Of a stretch of 64,000 nucleotides of DNA, positions 1 to 9,488 are shown one piece after another (position 1 is the first letter of the stretch; every line of letters begins with the position of its first letter). The notes beneath the pieces were generated by a model. That model saw only the letters and a list, made by a program, of their open reading frames with translations. It was not told where the DNA came from and did not search any database. The translations under genes were made by a program, and so were the position numbers. Source of the DNA: Pengzhenrongella sicca (GTDB taxonomy: Bacteria; Actinomycetota; Actinomycetes; Actinomycetales; Cellulomonadaceae); assembly GCF_017569225.1 (NCBI RefSeq), contig NZ_CP071868.1, forward strand, positions 186,001-250,000, given 5' to 3'.

Positions 1-1
1 G

Positions 2-1459
2 CTGGGCGGCGCCCTCTCGCAGCTCGGGGTCCAGCTGACCGACTCGCCGTACGTCGTCGTCAGCATGCGGATCATGACCCGGATCGGCGCGGCCGCGCTC
101 GCGGAGCTGGGGGCCGACGGCGACTTCGTCCCCGCCGTGCACTCGGTCGGCGCCCCGCTGGCGGTCGGCGTTTCCGAGGGCGGCCCGGGCGACGTCCCGT
201 GGCCGTGCAACGAGACGAAGTACATCGCCCACTTCCCCGCGACCCGCGAGATCTGGTCCTACGGCTCGGGCTACGGCGGCAACGCGCTGCTCGGCAAGAA
301 GTGCTTCGCGCTGCGGATCGCGTCGGTCATGGGCCGCGACGGCGGCTGGCTCGCCGAGCACATGCTCATCCTCAAGGTGACCTCGCCGCAGGGGCGCGCG
401 TTCCACGTCGCCGCGGCGTTCCCGTCCGCGTGCGGCAAGACGAACCTCGCGATGCTCACGCCGACCGTCCCCGGCTGGCGGGTCGAGACGATCGGCGACG
501 ACATCGCCTGGATGCGGCCGGGACCCGACGGCCGGCTGCGCGCGATCAACCCCGAGGCGGGCTTCTTCGGCGTCGCGCCGGGCACGGGGCACGCCACCAA
601 CCCGACCGCGGTCGCCACGATGAGCCGGAGCACGATCTTCACGAACGTCGCCCTCACGGACGACGGCGACGTGTGGTGGGAGGGCCTGACCGACACCGCG
701 CCAGCCCACCTCATCGACTGGCGCGGCGCGGACTGGACACCGGCGTCCACCGCGCCCGCCGCCCACCCGAACTCGCGGTTCACCGTCGCCGCGAGCCAGT
801 GCCCGACGATCGCGGCCGACTGGGAGGCGCCCGACGGCGTCCCGATCGACGCGATCCTGTTCGGCGGCCGTCGTGCGACGAACGTGCCGCTCGTCGCGCA
901 GTCGCTCGACTGGGCGCACGGGGTGTTCATGGGCGCGACCATCTCGTCCGAGCAGACGGCCGCGGCGGAGGGTGCCGTCGGCGCGCTGCGCCGCGACCCG
1001 TTCGCGATGCTGCCGTTCTGCGGCTACAACATGGCCGACTACTGGGCGCACTGGCTGGCGCTCGGCGAGACGCTCGGCGCGGCCGGCCGGCCGCTGATCT
1101 TCCAGGTCAACTGGTTCCGCAAGGACGCGGCCGGGCGGTTCCTGTGGCCGGGCTTCGGGGAGAACTCGCGCGTGCTCGAGTGGATCCTGCGCCGCGTCGA
1201 GGGCGCCGCCGCGGCGGACCTCGCGCCCGTCGGGCTCGTCCCCGCCGCGGGCGCGCTCGACCTCGACGGCCTCGACCTGCCCGCGGCCGACCTCGCGGCG
1301 CTGTTCGAGGTCGACCCCGCGTCCTGGCTGGCGGAGTGCGACCTCACCGAGGAGTTCTTCGCCCGGTTCGGGGCGGCCCTCCCGCCCGCCCTGACGGCAC
1401 AGCTCGCCGCCCTCCGGCGTCGGCTCGACCCCGTGCCCGCCGGCCGGATCGCGCCCTGA
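2..1459 (+). CDS. pckG: Phosphoenolpyruvate carboxykinase (GTP), 5'-truncated
   Basis: This is the C-terminal part of a GTP-dependent PEP carboxykinase, which interconverts oxaloacetate and PEP in the cytosol during gluconeogenesis/anaplerosis. The reading frame is open from base 2, before the first ATG at 65. The residues there (ending [16 protein letters not shown]) are conserved family sequence, so the true start lies upstream of the window. Visible motifs are the kinase-1a P-loop with its active-site cysteine (PSACGKTN, bases about 422-445), a metal/substrate region (IGDDIAWM, about 491), FGGRR (about 860) and the C-terminal NWFRKD (about 1109). Full-length family members have about 600 residues; 485 are present here. 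The stop is TGA at 1457-1459, and a 70-nt gap precedes the purine gene. Identification is secure. Confidence 0.96.
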   Translation: MGGALSQLGVQLTDSPYVVVSMRIMTRIGAAALAELGADGDFVPAVHSVGAPLAVGVSEGGPGDVPWPCNETKYIAHFPATREIWSYGSGYGGNALLGKKCFALRIASVMGRDGGWLAEHMLILKVTSPQGRAFHVAAAFPSACGKTNLAMLTPTVPGWRVETIGDDIAWMRPGPDGRLRAINPEAGFFGVAPGTGHATNPTAVATMSRSTIFTNVALTDDGDVWWEGLTDTAPAHLIDWRGADWTPASTAPAAHPNSRFTVAASQCPTIAADWEAPDGVPIDAILFGGRRATNVPLVAQSLDWAHGVFMGATISSEQTAAAEGAVGALRRDPFAMLPFCGYNMADYWAHWLALGETLGAAGRPLIFQVNWFRKDAAGRFLWPGFGENSRVLEWILRRVEGAAAADLAPVGLVPAAGALDLDGLDLPAADLAALFEVDPASWLAECDLTEEFFARFGAALPPALTAQLAALRRRLDPVPAGRIAP

Positions 1460-1529
1460 CCCGCCGGCCCGACCCACGGCCGCGGACGCCGCGGGGAGCG
1501 CCGGAGGCTGGCGGATAGGCTCACGTTTC

Positions 1530-3716
1530 GTGAACATCCTTGTGATTGGGACCGGGGCCCGCGAGCACGCGCTCGTCCGCGCGCTGGTGGACGGCTCCGG
1601 CCCGGCCGACCCGGTGCGGGTGCACGCGGCGCCCGGGAACCCCGGCATCGGGGAGCTCGCCGAGCTGCACGACGTCGACCCGTTCGACGGCCTGGCCGTC
1701 GCCGCGCTGGCCGTCGCCGTCGGGGCGGACCTCGTCGTCGTCGGCCCCGAGGGCCCACTGGTCGCCGGGGTCGCCGACGACGTCCGCGCCGCGGGCATCG
1801 CCTGCTTCGGGCCGAGCGGCGCCGCGGCCGAGCTCGAGGGCTCCAAGTCCTTCGCCAAGGAGGTCATGGCCGCGGCCGGGGTGCCGACCGCGATGGCGCA
1901 CGTGTGCACGACCGTCGCCGAGATCGCCGCGGCGATGGACGGCTTCGGGGCCCCGTACGTGATCAAGGACGACGGCCTCGCCGCGGGCAAGGGCGTCGTC
2001 GTCACGTCCGACCGCGCGGAGGCGCTCGCGCACGGCGGGGCGTGCCTCGACAAGCCGGGCGGGACCGTCGTCGTCGAGGAGTACCTCGACGGGCCCGAGG
2101 TCTCCCTGTTCTGCCTCACCGACGGCGTCACGGTCGTGCCGCTCGCGCCCGCGCAGGACTTCAAGCGCGCGCTCGACGGCGACGACGGCCCGAACACCGG
2201 CGGCATGGGCGCCTACTCGCCGCTGCCGTGGGCGCCCGCGGGCCTGGTCGACGACGTCGTCGCGCGCGTGGCGCAGCCGACCGTCGACGAGATGGCCCGC
2301 CGCGGGATCCCGTTCGCGGGCGTGCTGTACGTGGGGCTCGCGCTCACGAGCCGCGGGCTGCGCGTCGTGGAGTTCAACGCGCGTTTCGGCGACCCCGAGA
2401 CGCAGGTCGTGCTCGCGCGCCTGATCACTCCGCTCGCCGGCGTGCTGCACGCCGCGGCGACCGGCCACCTCGCCGACCTGCCGCCGCTGCGCTGGCGGTC
2501 CGACGCCGCGGTGACGGTCGTCGTCGCCGCGCACGGCTACCCCGTCACGGCGCGCCAGGGCGACCCGATCTCGGGCCTGGCCGACGCCGCTGCGGTGGAC
2601 GGCGTGCACGTGCTGCACGCCGGGACCGCGCTGGCCGCGGGCGGCGAGCTCGTCGCCGCCGGCGGGCGCGTGCTGTCGGTCGTGGCGCTCGGCGCCGACC
2701 TGATGGCCGCGCGCGCCGCCGCGTACGCGGGCGTCGGGCGGATCGGCCTGCCCGGCTCGCACCACCGCTCGGACATCGCGCTCGCCGCCGCCGCCTCCGC
2801 CGTGCCGCCCGTCGTGCCGGGCTGGACGCACCTGTACGCGGGCAAGGTTCGCGACCTCTACCTGCCGGTCGCCCCGCACCCGGACGGCGACGTCGTGCTC
2901 GTCGTCGCGAGCGACCGGATCAGCGCCTACGACCACGTGCTCCCGACGCTCATCCCGGGCAAGGGTGTGGTGCTCACGCAGCTCAGCCTGTGGTGGTTCG
3001 GGCAGCTGAGCGACCTCGTGCCCAACCACGTCGTGAGCCTCGACGTCCCGGCCGAGGTCGCGGGCCGCGCGATGATCTGCCGCCGTCTCGACATGTTCGC
3101 GGTCGAGTGCGTCGCGCGTGGGTACCTCACCGGCTCGGGCCTGGTCGAGTACGTCGCGGGCGGCAGCGTCTGCGGCGTCGACCTGCCGGCCGGGCTCGTG
3201 GACGGCTCGCGCCTGCCCGTGCCCATCTTCACGCCCGCCACGAAGGCCGCCGTCGGCGAGCACGACGAGAACGTGAGCTTCGACGTGGTCGCGCAGGAAC
3301 TCGGGGCGGACGACGCGCAGCGCCTGCGCGACCTCACCCTCGCCGTGTACGCCCGCGCCGAGGCGGTCGCGCGCGACCGCGGCGTGATCCTCGCGGACAC
3401 CAAGCTCGAGTTCGGCCGGGCGACCGGCGGGCCGCACGCCGGCGCGATCGTGCTCGGCGACGAGGTGCTCACGCCCGACTCGTCGAGGTTCTGGCCGGCC
3501 GACGCGTGGGTGCCCGGTGGCGCCCAGCCGAGCTTCGACAAGCAGTACGTCCGCGACTGGCTCACGTCGCCCGAGTCCGGCTGGGACCGCGGCTCGAACC
3601 TCGCGCCGCCGCCGCTGCCCGCGGCGGTCGTCGCCCGCACGCGGGCGCGCTACCTCGAGGCGTTCGAGCGGCTCACCGGCAGCCCCCTCGACGAGCGAGT
3701 CACGCTCGCGGAGTAG
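1530..3716 (+). CDS. purD-purC: Fused phosphoribosylamine-glycine ligase / SAICAR synthase (PurD-PurC)
   Basis: A single 728-residue frame encodes two purine enzymes. Residues 1-417 are GAR synthetase (PurD, step 2): N-terminal [20 protein letters not shown] at 72-80, ATP-grasp [11 protein letters not shown] at 146-156 and [12 protein letters not shown] at 281-292. Residues about 431-728 are SAICAR synthetase (PurC, step 8): YAGKVRDLY at 436-444, [13 protein letters not shown] at 461-473, RGYLTGSG and [10 protein letters not shown]. The link is only about 13 alanine/valine-rich residues with no stop codon. GTG codons at 2802 and 2814 could be internal PurC starts, but no ribosome-binding site precedes them. 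The start is GTG at 1530 in a poor ribosome-binding context. Purine genes elsewhere in the window are separate, so the fusion is unusual. It may be one polypeptide or a coupled pair lacking its intervening stop. Confidence 0.92.
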   Translation: MNILVIGTGAREHALVRALVDGSGPADPVRVHAAPGNPGIGELAELHDVDPFDGLAVAALAVAVGADLVVVGPEGPLVAGVADDVRAAGIACFGPSGAAAELEGSKSFAKEVMAAAGVPTAMAHVCTTVAEIAAAMDGFGAPYVIKDDGLAAGKGVVVTSDRAEALAHGGACLDKPGGTVVVEEYLDGPEVSLFCLTDGVTVVPLAPAQDFKRALDGDDGPNTGGMGAYSPLPWAPAGLVDDVVARVAQPTVDEMARRGIPFAGVLYVGLALTSRGLRVVEFNARFGDPETQVVLARLITPLAGVLHAAATGHLADLPPLRWRSDAAVTVVVAAHGYPVTARQGDPISGLADAAAVDGVHVLHAGTALAAGGELVAAGGRVLSVVALGADLMAARAAAYAGVGRIGLPGSHHRSDIALAAAASAVPPVVPGWTHLYAGKVRDLYLPVAPHPDGDVVLVVASDRISAYDHVLPTLIPGKGVVLTQLSLWWFGQLSDLVPNHVVSLDVPAEVAGRAMICRRLDMFAVECVARGYLTGSGLVEYVAGGSVCGVDLPAGLVDGSRLPVPIFTPATKAAVGEHDENVSFDVVAQELGADDAQRLRDLTLAVYARAEAVARDRGVILADTKLEFGRATGGPHAGAIVLGDEVLTPDSSRFWPADAWVPGGAQPSFDKQYVRDWLTSPESGWDRGSNLAPPPLPAAVVARTRARYLEAFERLTGSPLDERVTLAE

Positions 3717-3794
3717 TCCGGGCGCTCGCGGACTGCCCTCGGAACCCGCGCGACCTGCCCCCGACCGGGCGGGACCGCGCCTGGGTCCCGGGCG

Positions 3795-3996
3795 CCTGAA
3801 CCTGTCCGACGCGCGTGGTGCTGCTGTGGCGCGTGGGACGGATGAGGCGCCCCACCTGTCTCTCAGGCCCCATCCGTCACACGCGCGTCGGTGCGGATCA
3901 CCCGTCCGCGCGGAGCATGGTGCTGGAGTTGCTCGTGGGACGCGGGGTATGTCACACGAGCCCTACGGGCCCGCCCAGCACCATGCTCCGCGCGGA
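3795..3996. repeat. Composite palindromic intergenic element, copy A
   Basis: The 389-nt gap 3717-4105 holds no convincing gene and is dominated by two adjacent inverted repeats. Module 1 has arms at 3795-3815 and 3878-3902 sharing the core CGACGCGCG, with a nested stem GACGGATG (3837-3844) / CATCCGTC (3871-3878). Module 2 has perfect 22-bp arms at 3905-3926 and 3975-3996 containing CGCGCGGAGCATGGTG, with a nested CTCGTG/CACGAG stem in the 48-nt loop. The same modules recur at 49953-50192 in opposite orientation. On RNA it would fold into two long hairpins. Its function is unknown; it could be a termination or mRNA-stability element, or a non-autonomous mobile palindrome. Confidence 0.75.
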
Positions 3997-4105
3997 AGGC
4001 AGCGTCCGGGGCCCCGGACCGCGCGGGGCTACCCTCCGACCGAAGATCAGCCCGGGTGTGGCGTGACGCGGCTGGCAGCGGGGGTGCAGTGATGGGGGCG
4101 AAGCG

Positions 4106-5638
4106 GTGGAGAGCGTGGCGACCATGATGGGCGAGTCCGTGCTGCTGTCGGGAGGACGGGTGGCCGGCCTCCCCGGCCTTGTCGACCTGCAGTTGCGCGC
4201 CGGTCGGATCGCGGCGATCGAGCCGCACCGGCCGCCCGCCACCCCGCCCGCCGGCCCGCGGCCTGAGCGCGTCGAGCTGGACGGCCGCACCGTGCTGCGC
4301 GGCCTGCGCGACGGTCACGTCCATTTCTCCCAGTGGGCGCTCGCGCGGCAGCGGCTGGACGTGTCCGCCGCACCCTCGGCCGCCGCCGCGGCGGCGCTGG
4401 TCGTCGAGCGCCTGTGCGCCCAGCCGCCCGCCGCGGGGACCGCCCTCGTCGGCGCGGGCTTCCGGGACGGACTCTGGCCGGACCGGCCGACGGCGGCGCT
4501 GCTCGACGCCGCGCTACGCGCCGAACGGGCGCTCGACGTGCCCGTCGTCCTCGTGTCGGGCGACTGGCACTGCGCCTGGCTCAACTCGGCGGCGCTCGCG
4601 CGGTATGGCGCTGCTGGGCACCCGACCGGCCTGCTGCGCGAGGGCGAGTGGTTCGCGATCAGTGGAGCGGTCAGCGACGTGCCCACGGCGCTGCTCGACG
4701 CGTGGGTGGACGAGGCGGCCCGCGCGGCGGCCGCCCGCGGCCTCGTCGCGATCACGGACTTCGAGCTCGCCGACAACCCGTCGGCGTGGCGCCGCCGGAT
4801 CGCCGCCGGTACCGACGTCCTCCGGGTCGCGGCCTCGACGTGGCCCGCCTACCTCGACCTGGCGATCGCCGCCGGGCACGCGACCGGCGACGTCCTGCCG
4901 GGCACCGGCGGGCTGCTCACGATGGGGCCGCTCAAGGTCATCAGCGACGGCTCGCTCAACACGCGCACCGCCTACTGCCACGACGCGTACCCCGGCCTCG
5001 GCCCGGGCCCGGCCGCCCGCGGCACGCTGTCGGTCGGCCCGGCCGAGCTCCGATCGCTGATGTCGCGGGCGCGCGAGCACGGCCTCACGTGCGCGATCCA
5101 CGCGATCGGCGACCTGGCGAACACCCTCGCGCTCGACGCGTTCGAGGCGACCGGCGCGCGCGGCAGCGTCGAGCACGCGCAGCTGCTCGTGCCCGCGGAC
5201 CTCGTCCGGTTCGCCGCCCTCGGCCTGGCCGCGAGCATCCAGCCCGAGCACGCGATGGACGACCGCGACGTCGCCGACCGGCACTGGGCCGGCCGGACGG
5301 CGCGCGCGTTCGCCTACCGGGACCTGCTCGCCGCGGGCGCCGAGCTCGTGCTCGGCTCCGACGCCCCGGTCGCGCCGCTCGACCCGTGGGTCGCGATCGC
5401 GGCGGCCGTGCACCGCGCCCGCGGCGGGCGCGAGCCATGGCACCCCGAGCAGGTCATCCCGCTCGAGGTCGCGCTCGCGGCCTCGTCCGGGGGCCGCTCC
5501 GCGCCGGCGGTCGGCGACGTCGCGGACCTCGCGATCGTTGACGTCGACCCAGCCGCGGCCGACGCGCGCACGCTGCGCGCCATGCCGGTCAGTGGGACGC
5601 TGCTCGCCGGCCGCTGGACATGGTGCACGCTGGAGTAG
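4106..5638 (+). CDS. Amidohydrolase family protein (amidohydrolase_3, YtcJ-like)
   Basis: A metal-dependent hydrolase of the amidohydrolase superfamily, 510 residues from GTG 4106. Visible features are a small N-terminal beta-sandwich segment, the metal-binding HVH at residues 71-73 in a DGHVHF context, GDWHCAWLNSAAL in the substrate-binding half, a SVEHAQLL histidine strand and the C-terminal GSDAPVAPLDPW carrying the catalytic Asp. This pattern fits the YtcJ/AepA-like subgroup, whose substrates are mostly undefined (N-substituted amides or formamides in characterised cases). The substrate cannot be read from sequence. ATG 4124 is an alternative start with GGAG ten bases upstream and would shorten the protein by six residues. 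The 3' end overlaps the N-terminal reach of the next gene, so the two are probably co-transcribed. Confidence 0.85.
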   Translation: MESVATMMGESVLLSGGRVAGLPGLVDLQLRAGRIAAIEPHRPPATPPAGPRPERVELDGRTVLRGLRDGHVHFSQWALARQRLDVSAAPSAAAAAALVVERLCAQPPAAGTALVGAGFRDGLWPDRPTAALLDAALRAERALDVPVVLVSGDWHCAWLNSAALARYGAAGHPTGLLREGEWFAISGAVSDVPTALLDAWVDEAARAAAARGLVAITDFELADNPSAWRRRIAAGTDVLRVAASTWPAYLDLAIAAGHATGDVLPGTGGLLTMGPLKVISDGSLNTRTAYCHDAYPGLGPGPAARGTLSVGPAELRSLMSRAREHGLTCAIHAIGDLANTLALDAFEATGARGSVEHAQLLVPADLVRFAALGLAASIQPEHAMDDRDVADRHWAGRTARAFAYRDLLAAGAELVLGSDAPVAPLDPWVAIAAAVHRARGGREPWHPEQVIPLEVALAASSGGRSAPAVGDVADLAIVDVDPAAADARTLRAMPVSGTLLAGRWTWCTLE

Positions 5639-5655
5639 TGAGCCAACTGACCTCA

Positions 5656-6714
5656 ATGATGCGTGCGGTGGTTTTCGAAGAGTTCGACGGTCCCCTCGTC
5701 GTGCGGAAGGTGCCGGCGCCGGCCTGCCCGCCCGCCGGCGTCGTCGTCCGCGTGGAGGCGACCGGGGTCTGCCGCAGCGACTGGCACGGGTGGCGCGGCC
5801 ACGACGACGGCATCGCACTGCCGCACGTGCCCGGCCACGAGCTGGCGGGCACCGTCGTGGAGGTCGGGCCGGCGGTGCGCCAGTGGCACGCCGGCGACGT
5901 CGTGACCGTGCCGTTCGTGTGCGCGTGCGGCGAGTGCCCGGCGTGCCGCGCCGGCGAGCAGCAGGTCTGCGAGCGCCAGACGCAGCCGGGCTTCACCCAC
6001 GCCGGGTCCTTCGCGGACCTCGTCGCGCTCGACCACGCGGACGTCAACCTGGTCCGGCTGCCCGCCGGCATGACGCCGGTGACGGCGGCGGCCCTCGGTT
6101 GCCGGTTCGCGACGGCGTACCGCGCCGTGACCGTGCACGCCCGGCCGCGCCCGGGCGAGTGGCTCGCCGTGCACGGGTGCGGCGGCGTCGGCCTCTCGGC
6201 CGTGATGATCGCGGTCGCGGGTGACGCGCGGGTCGTGGCGGTGGACGTGTCGGCGGCCGCGCGGGCGGCGGCCGTCGACCTCGGGGCAGAGGCCGCGATC
6301 GATCCGGCGGCGTGCGGCCCCGGGTTGCCCGACGACGTCGCGGCGGCCGTTCACGCGGCCACCGGCGGCGGCGCGCACGCGTCCCTCGACGCGCTCGGCA
6401 GCCCGGCGACGGCGCTCGCCTCGGTGCTGGGGCTGCGCCGGCGCGGCCGGCACGTTCAGGTCGGACTGCTGCTCGGCGCGCAGGCGCGCCCGCCTCTGCC
6501 GATGGACCGGGTCGTCGGCTGGGAGCTCGAGCTCTACGGCAGCCACGGCATGCCCGCGCACGCCTACCCCGCGATGCTCGCCCGCATCGCCGCGGGCGAC
6601 CTGCGCCCGGACCTCCTCGTCGCGCGCGTAATCACCCTCGACGACGCCCCGGCGGCGCTCGCCGCGATGGGCGAGCCGCCGACGTCGGCCGGCATGACGG
6701 TCATCGCGCCGTGA
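5656..6714 (+). CDS. Zinc-dependent alcohol dehydrogenase (MDR family)
   Basis: A medium-chain NAD(P)-dependent alcohol dehydrogenase, 352 residues from ATG 5656. The catalytic zinc ligands are visible: C39 in TGVCRSDWHG, H61-E62 in GHELAG and C149. The structural zinc lobe has C91, C94, C97 and C105 with the standard spacing. The Rossmann glycine motif HGCGGVGLSAV lies near residue 175. The frame is open back to ATG 5620 inside the preceding gene, but homology starts at MMRAVVFEEF, so 5656 or 5659 is preferred. It sits 17 nt after the amidohydrolase and is probably in the same transcript. Its substrate is unknown. A 17-bp tandem duplication supplies its stop codon (see findings). Confidence 0.9.
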   Translation: MMRAVVFEEFDGPLVVRKVPAPACPPAGVVVRVEATGVCRSDWHGWRGHDDGIALPHVPGHELAGTVVEVGPAVRQWHAGDVVTVPFVCACGECPACRAGEQQVCERQTQPGFTHAGSFADLVALDHADVNLVRLPAGMTPVTAAALGCRFATAYRAVTVHARPRPGEWLAVHGCGGVGLSAVMIAVAGDARVVAVDVSAAARAAAVDLGAEAAIDPAACGPGLPDDVAAAVHAATGGGAHASLDALGSPATALASVLGLRRRGRHVQVGLLLGAQARPPLPMDRVVGWELELYGSHGMPAHAYPAMLARIAAGDLRPDLLVARVITLDDAPAALAAMGEPPTSAGMTVIAP

Positions 6715-6731
6715 CGGTCATCGCCCCCTGA
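6695..6731 (+). repeat. 17-bp tandem duplication across the adh stop codon
   Basis: TGACGGTCATCGCGCCG at 6695-6711 is followed directly by TGACGGTCATCGCCCCC at 6712-6728, then TGAC again. The dehydrogenase stop TGA (6712-6714) is the first codon of the second unit. The first unit lies inside the coding sequence. This is a simple tandem duplication. Confidence 0.85.
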
Positions 6732-6830
6732 CGCCGGCGCCGAGCGGGCGGTGGACGCGTGGCGTGCCGGCGGACCGCACTCGGTATCCTTGGCGCACAA
6801 CCACCCGCGCACCTTTGGAGTGATCCCCGC

Positions 6831-7115
6831 ATGGGACGTGTCGTCGTCGATGTCATGCCGAAGCCCGAGATCCTCGACCCGCAGGGCAAGGCCGTCGCCG
6901 GCGCGCTCCCACGGCTCGGGTTCGCCCAGTTCATCAGCGTGCGCCAGGGCAAGCGGTTCGAGCTCGAGGTCGACGGCGACGTGACCCCCGAGGTCCTCGC
7001 CGCGGCGCTCGACGCGGCCGAGACCGTGCTGTCCAACCCCGTCATCGAGGACGTCGTGCGCGTCGCCGCCGTCGCCGACGCTGCGACGATCGGTTCGACC
7101 GGCGCCGGCCGCTGA
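6831..7115 (+). CDS. purS: Phosphoribosylformylglycinamidine synthase subunit PurS
   Basis: The small 94-residue subunit of the three-part FGAM synthetase (step 4 of purine synthesis), which bridges PurL and PurQ so that ammonia can be channelled. Family features are the N-terminal [21 protein letters not shown], the [18 protein letters not shown] strand-helix and the NPVIEDV ending. ATG 6831 is preferred because TTGGAG lies at 6815-6820, ten bases upstream, and homology begins there. An in-frame ATG at 6759 would add 24 unrelated residues. Its stop shares one base with the start of purQ (TGATG), implying translational coupling. Confidence 0.95.
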   Translation: MGRVVVDVMPKPEILDPQGKAVAGALPRLGFAQFISVRQGKRFELEVDGDVTPEVLAAALDAAETVLSNPVIEDVVRVAAVADAATIGSTGAGR

Positions 7116-7807
7116 TGCGCGTCGGCGTCGTCACCTTCCCCGGCACGCTCGACGACCGGGACGCCGCGCGCGCGGTGCGTCTGGCGGGCGGCGAGCCGGT
7201 CTCGCTCTGGCACGCGGACGCCGACCTGCACGCGGTCGACGCCGTCGTGCTGCCGGGCGGGTTCTCGTACGGCGACTACCTGCGCGCCGGGGCGATCTCG
7301 CGGTTCGCGCCCGTGATGGGCTCGATCGTCGACGCCGCGAACGGCGGCCTGCCGGTGCTCGGCATCTGCAATGGGTTCCAGATCCTGTGCGAGGCGCACC
7401 TGCTGCCCGGCTCGATGATCAAGAACGACCAGCTCACGTTCGTGTGCCGCGAGCAGGTGCTCTCGGTCGAGAACGCGTCGACGGCGTGGACGAACCAGTA
7501 CGCGGCGGGGGAGCGGATCACCGTGCCGCTGAAGAACCAGGACGGCCAGTTCGTCGCCGACGAGCGCACGCTCGACGAGCTCGAGGGTGAGGGGCGCGTC
7601 GTCGTCCGCTACCAGGACTGGAACCCGAACGGGTCGCGCCGCGACATCGCGGGGATCACCAACGCGGCCGGGAACGTCGTGGGCCTCATGCCGCACCCCG
7701 AGCACGCGGTCGAGGTCGGGTACGGCCCCGACGGCGCGAAGGGCCCGCGCACGGGCACCGACGGGTTGGGGTTCTTCGCGTCGGTGCTGCACAGCCTCGT
7801 CGGCTGA
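7115..7807 (+). CDS. purQ: Phosphoribosylformylglycinamidine synthase subunit PurQ (glutaminase)
   Basis: Class I glutamine amidotransferase subunit of FGAM synthetase, 230 residues. It hydrolyses glutamine and delivers ammonia to PurL. The catalytic nucleophile is C85 in [10 protein letters not shown], completed by H194 and E196 in MPHPEH. The PurQ-specific [16 protein letters not shown] lies at 47-61. It starts with ATG inside the purS stop. The partner purL is about 38 kb away at 45650 rather than adjacent. A 21-bp tandem repeat duplicates the stop-codon region in frame. Confidence 0.97.
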   Translation: MRVGVVTFPGTLDDRDAARAVRLAGGEPVSLWHADADLHAVDAVVLPGGFSYGDYLRAGAISRFAPVMGSIVDAANGGLPVLGICNGFQILCEAHLLPGSMIKNDQLTFVCREQVLSVENASTAWTNQYAAGERITVPLKNQDGQFVADERTLDELEGEGRVVVRYQDWNPNGSRRDIAGITNAAGNVVGLMPHPEHAVEVGYGPDGAKGPRTGTDGLGFFASVLHSLVG

Positions 7808-7839
7808 CGGCCGGTCGCCGTCGGCTGACGGCCGGTCGC
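7798..7839 (+). repeat. 21-bp perfect tandem duplication across the purQ stop
   Basis: Two identical 21-bp units lie at 7798-7818 and 7819-7839 (each begins CGTCGGCTGACGGCC). Each contains TGA in the purQ reading frame, because 21 is a multiple of three, so the gene has tandem in-frame stops. Confidence 0.9.
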
Positions 7840-7843
7840 GGCC

Positions 7844-8158
7844 CTACGCGGTCTGCGCGACCAGGGGTCGCCCGAGGGCGGTCTCGCAGGCCTCGACCAG
7901 CCCGCCCGCGAGCTGGTACTTCCCGCGGAAGATCGCGTCGAGCACCTCGAGGTCGAGCAGCACCTGCGGCCGGACCATCCCGCAGCCGAGCAGCGCGCCG
8001 AGGGCCGCCCGCTGCGGGCGGGTCATGCCGGTGTGCGGGTGCGAACCGACGGGTCGCAGCCCGTTGCGCTCGAGCCGCTCCGCGGCGGCGGCCAGCGAGT
8101 AGCCGAGCTGCCCGCCCGGATTCCAGCGGGGGAACGAGAGGTCGTCGGCGCGGTCCAT
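7844..8158 (-). CDS. Hypothetical protein, 104 residues
   Basis: A small soluble protein of unknown function that I do not recognise. It begins MDRADDLSFPRWNPGGQLG, has an arginine-rich SHPHTGMTRPQR stretch and an alanine/leucine-rich C-terminal half. It shows no signal peptide, membrane segment, cysteine pairs or recognised motif. It lies between convergent purQ and metZ, 58 nt downstream of the metZ stop in the same orientation, so it may be a distal member of the rhodanese-metZ transcript. No strong ribosome-binding site precedes the ATG at 8158. The codon-position GC pattern looks like real coding sequence, but expression is unproven. Confidence 0.6.
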   Translation of the reverse strand: MDRADDLSFPRWNPGGQLGYSLAAAAERLERNGLRPVGSHPHTGMTRPQRAALGALLGCGMVRPQVLLDLEVLDAIFRGKYQLAGGLVEACETALGRPLVAQTA

Positions 8159-8216
8159 GAGGCCCCGACGCTAACACCAGCGCCCCCGCTGCCCCCTCGC
8201 CGCCACCGAAGCTCGA

Positions 8217-9488
8217 CTAGTGGGCGGAGGTGCGCAACGCCCGCTCGAGGTCGTCGATCAGGTCCAGCGGGTCCTCCAGACCGACCGAGAGCCGCACGGT
8301 CGTCTCGGCGATCCCCACCGCCGCCCGCCCGGCCGGGCCGAGCTTGCGGTGGGTGGTCGTGGCCGGGTGCGTGACGAGGCTCTTCGCGTCGCCGAGGTTG
8401 TTCGAGATGTCGATCACCTCGAGCGCGTCGAGGAACGCGAACGTGGACTTCTTCGCGACGTCGGCGGGCGTGCCGTCGCCCGCCGCGAGGTTGAACGTCA
8501 CGACCGTGCCGCCGCCGGACATCTGCGCGCGCGCGAGCGCGTGCTGCGGGTGCGAGGCCAGGAACGGGTACCGCACCACCGCGATCGCGGGCTGCGCCTC
8601 GAGCCACTGCGCGAGCTGCAGCGCCGCGGCGGTCTGCGCGCGCACGCGCAGCGACATCGTCTCCAGCCCCTTGAGCAGCACCCAGGCGTTGAACGGGCTG
8701 AGCGACGGCCCGGTGTTGCGCAGGAACGTCTGGACCGGGCCGCGGATGTACTCGCGCGTGCCGAGGATCGCGCCGCCGAGCACGCGGCCCTGACCGTCGA
8801 TGTGCTTGGTCGCCGAGTACACGACGACGTCGGCGCCCTGGGTCAGCGGCTGCTGCAGCACGGGCGTCGCGAACACGTTGTCGAGCACGACGACGGCGCC
8901 CGCGGCGTGCGCGAGCCTGCTCACCGCGGCGACGTCGACGAGGTCCTGCATCGGGTTCGACGGCGTCTCGAAGAACACCACCGTGGCGGGCGTGGCGAGC
9001 GCCGCCTCCCACTGCTCGGGCACGTGCGCGTCGACGTAGTCGGTCCGCACCCCCCACTTGGCGAAGATCTCGTCGAAGATCACCAGGCTCGAGCCGAAGA
9101 GCGCCCGCGCGGCGACGATCCGGTCGCCGGACCGCACGAGCGCCGCGAGCGCGGTGAAGACCGCCGACATCCCGGTCGCCGTGGCGTAGCAGGCCTCGGC
9201 CCCCTCGAGCAGCCGCAGGCGCTCCTCGAACGTCGCGACCGTCGGGTTGCCGTACCGCGAGTACACGAACCGGTCGTTCTCGCCCGCGAACGCCGCCTCG
9301 GCGTCGGCCGCGTGCTCGTACACGTACCCCTGGGTGAGGAACAGCGCCTCGGAGGTCTCGGCGAAGCCGGTGCGCACGTGGCCGCCGCGCACCGCGAGCG
9401 TGTCGGGCCGCAGGCGCGCGACCGGGAGCGAGCCGTCGGTCCACTCGGCCGGGCCGGGGATCGGCGTCGCCGCGGGGTCGCCGGTCAC
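8217..9488 (-). CDS. metZ: O-succinylhomoserine sulfhydrylase
   Basis: A PLP-dependent Cys/Met-metabolism enzyme of 423 residues that makes homocysteine from an acylated homoserine and sulfide. The internal-aldimine lysine is K228 in SATKHIDGQGRVLGG. SRYGNPT at 77-83 and FETPSNPM at 173-180 are classic family motifs. The start is GTG 9488, overlapping the stop of the rhodanese gene as GTGA, so translation is coupled. Together with the upstream SAM-I-type leader this suggests repression when SAM is abundant. The acyl donor (succinyl or acetyl) cannot be decided by eye; MetZ is the closest family. Confidence 0.93.
   Translation of the reverse strand: MTGDPAATPIPGPAEWTDGSLPVARLRPDTLAVRGGHVRTGFAETSEALFLTQGYVYEHAADAEAAFAGENDRFVYSRYGNPTVATFEERLRLLEGAEACYATATGMSAVFTALAALVRSGDRIVAARALFGSSLVIFDEIFAKWGVRTDYVDAHVPEQWEAALATPATVVFFETPSNPMQDLVDVAAVSRLAHAAGAVVVLDNVFATPVLQQPLTQGADVVVYSATKHIDGQGRVLGGAILGTREYIRGPVQTFLRNTGPSLSPFNAWVLLKGLETMSLRVRAQTAAALQLAQWLEAQPAIAVVRYPFLASHPQHALARAQMSGGGTVVTFNLAAGDGTPADVAKKSTFAFLDALEVIDISNNLGDAKSLVTHPATTTHRKLGPAGRAAVGIAETTVRLSVGLEDPLDLIDDLERALRTSAH

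Noticed and set aside
3717-4105. Small genes in the gap after purD-purC
   Set aside because: Open frames here read through perfect inverted repeats and give unrelated Arg/Pro-rich peptides. The DNA is better explained by hairpins.
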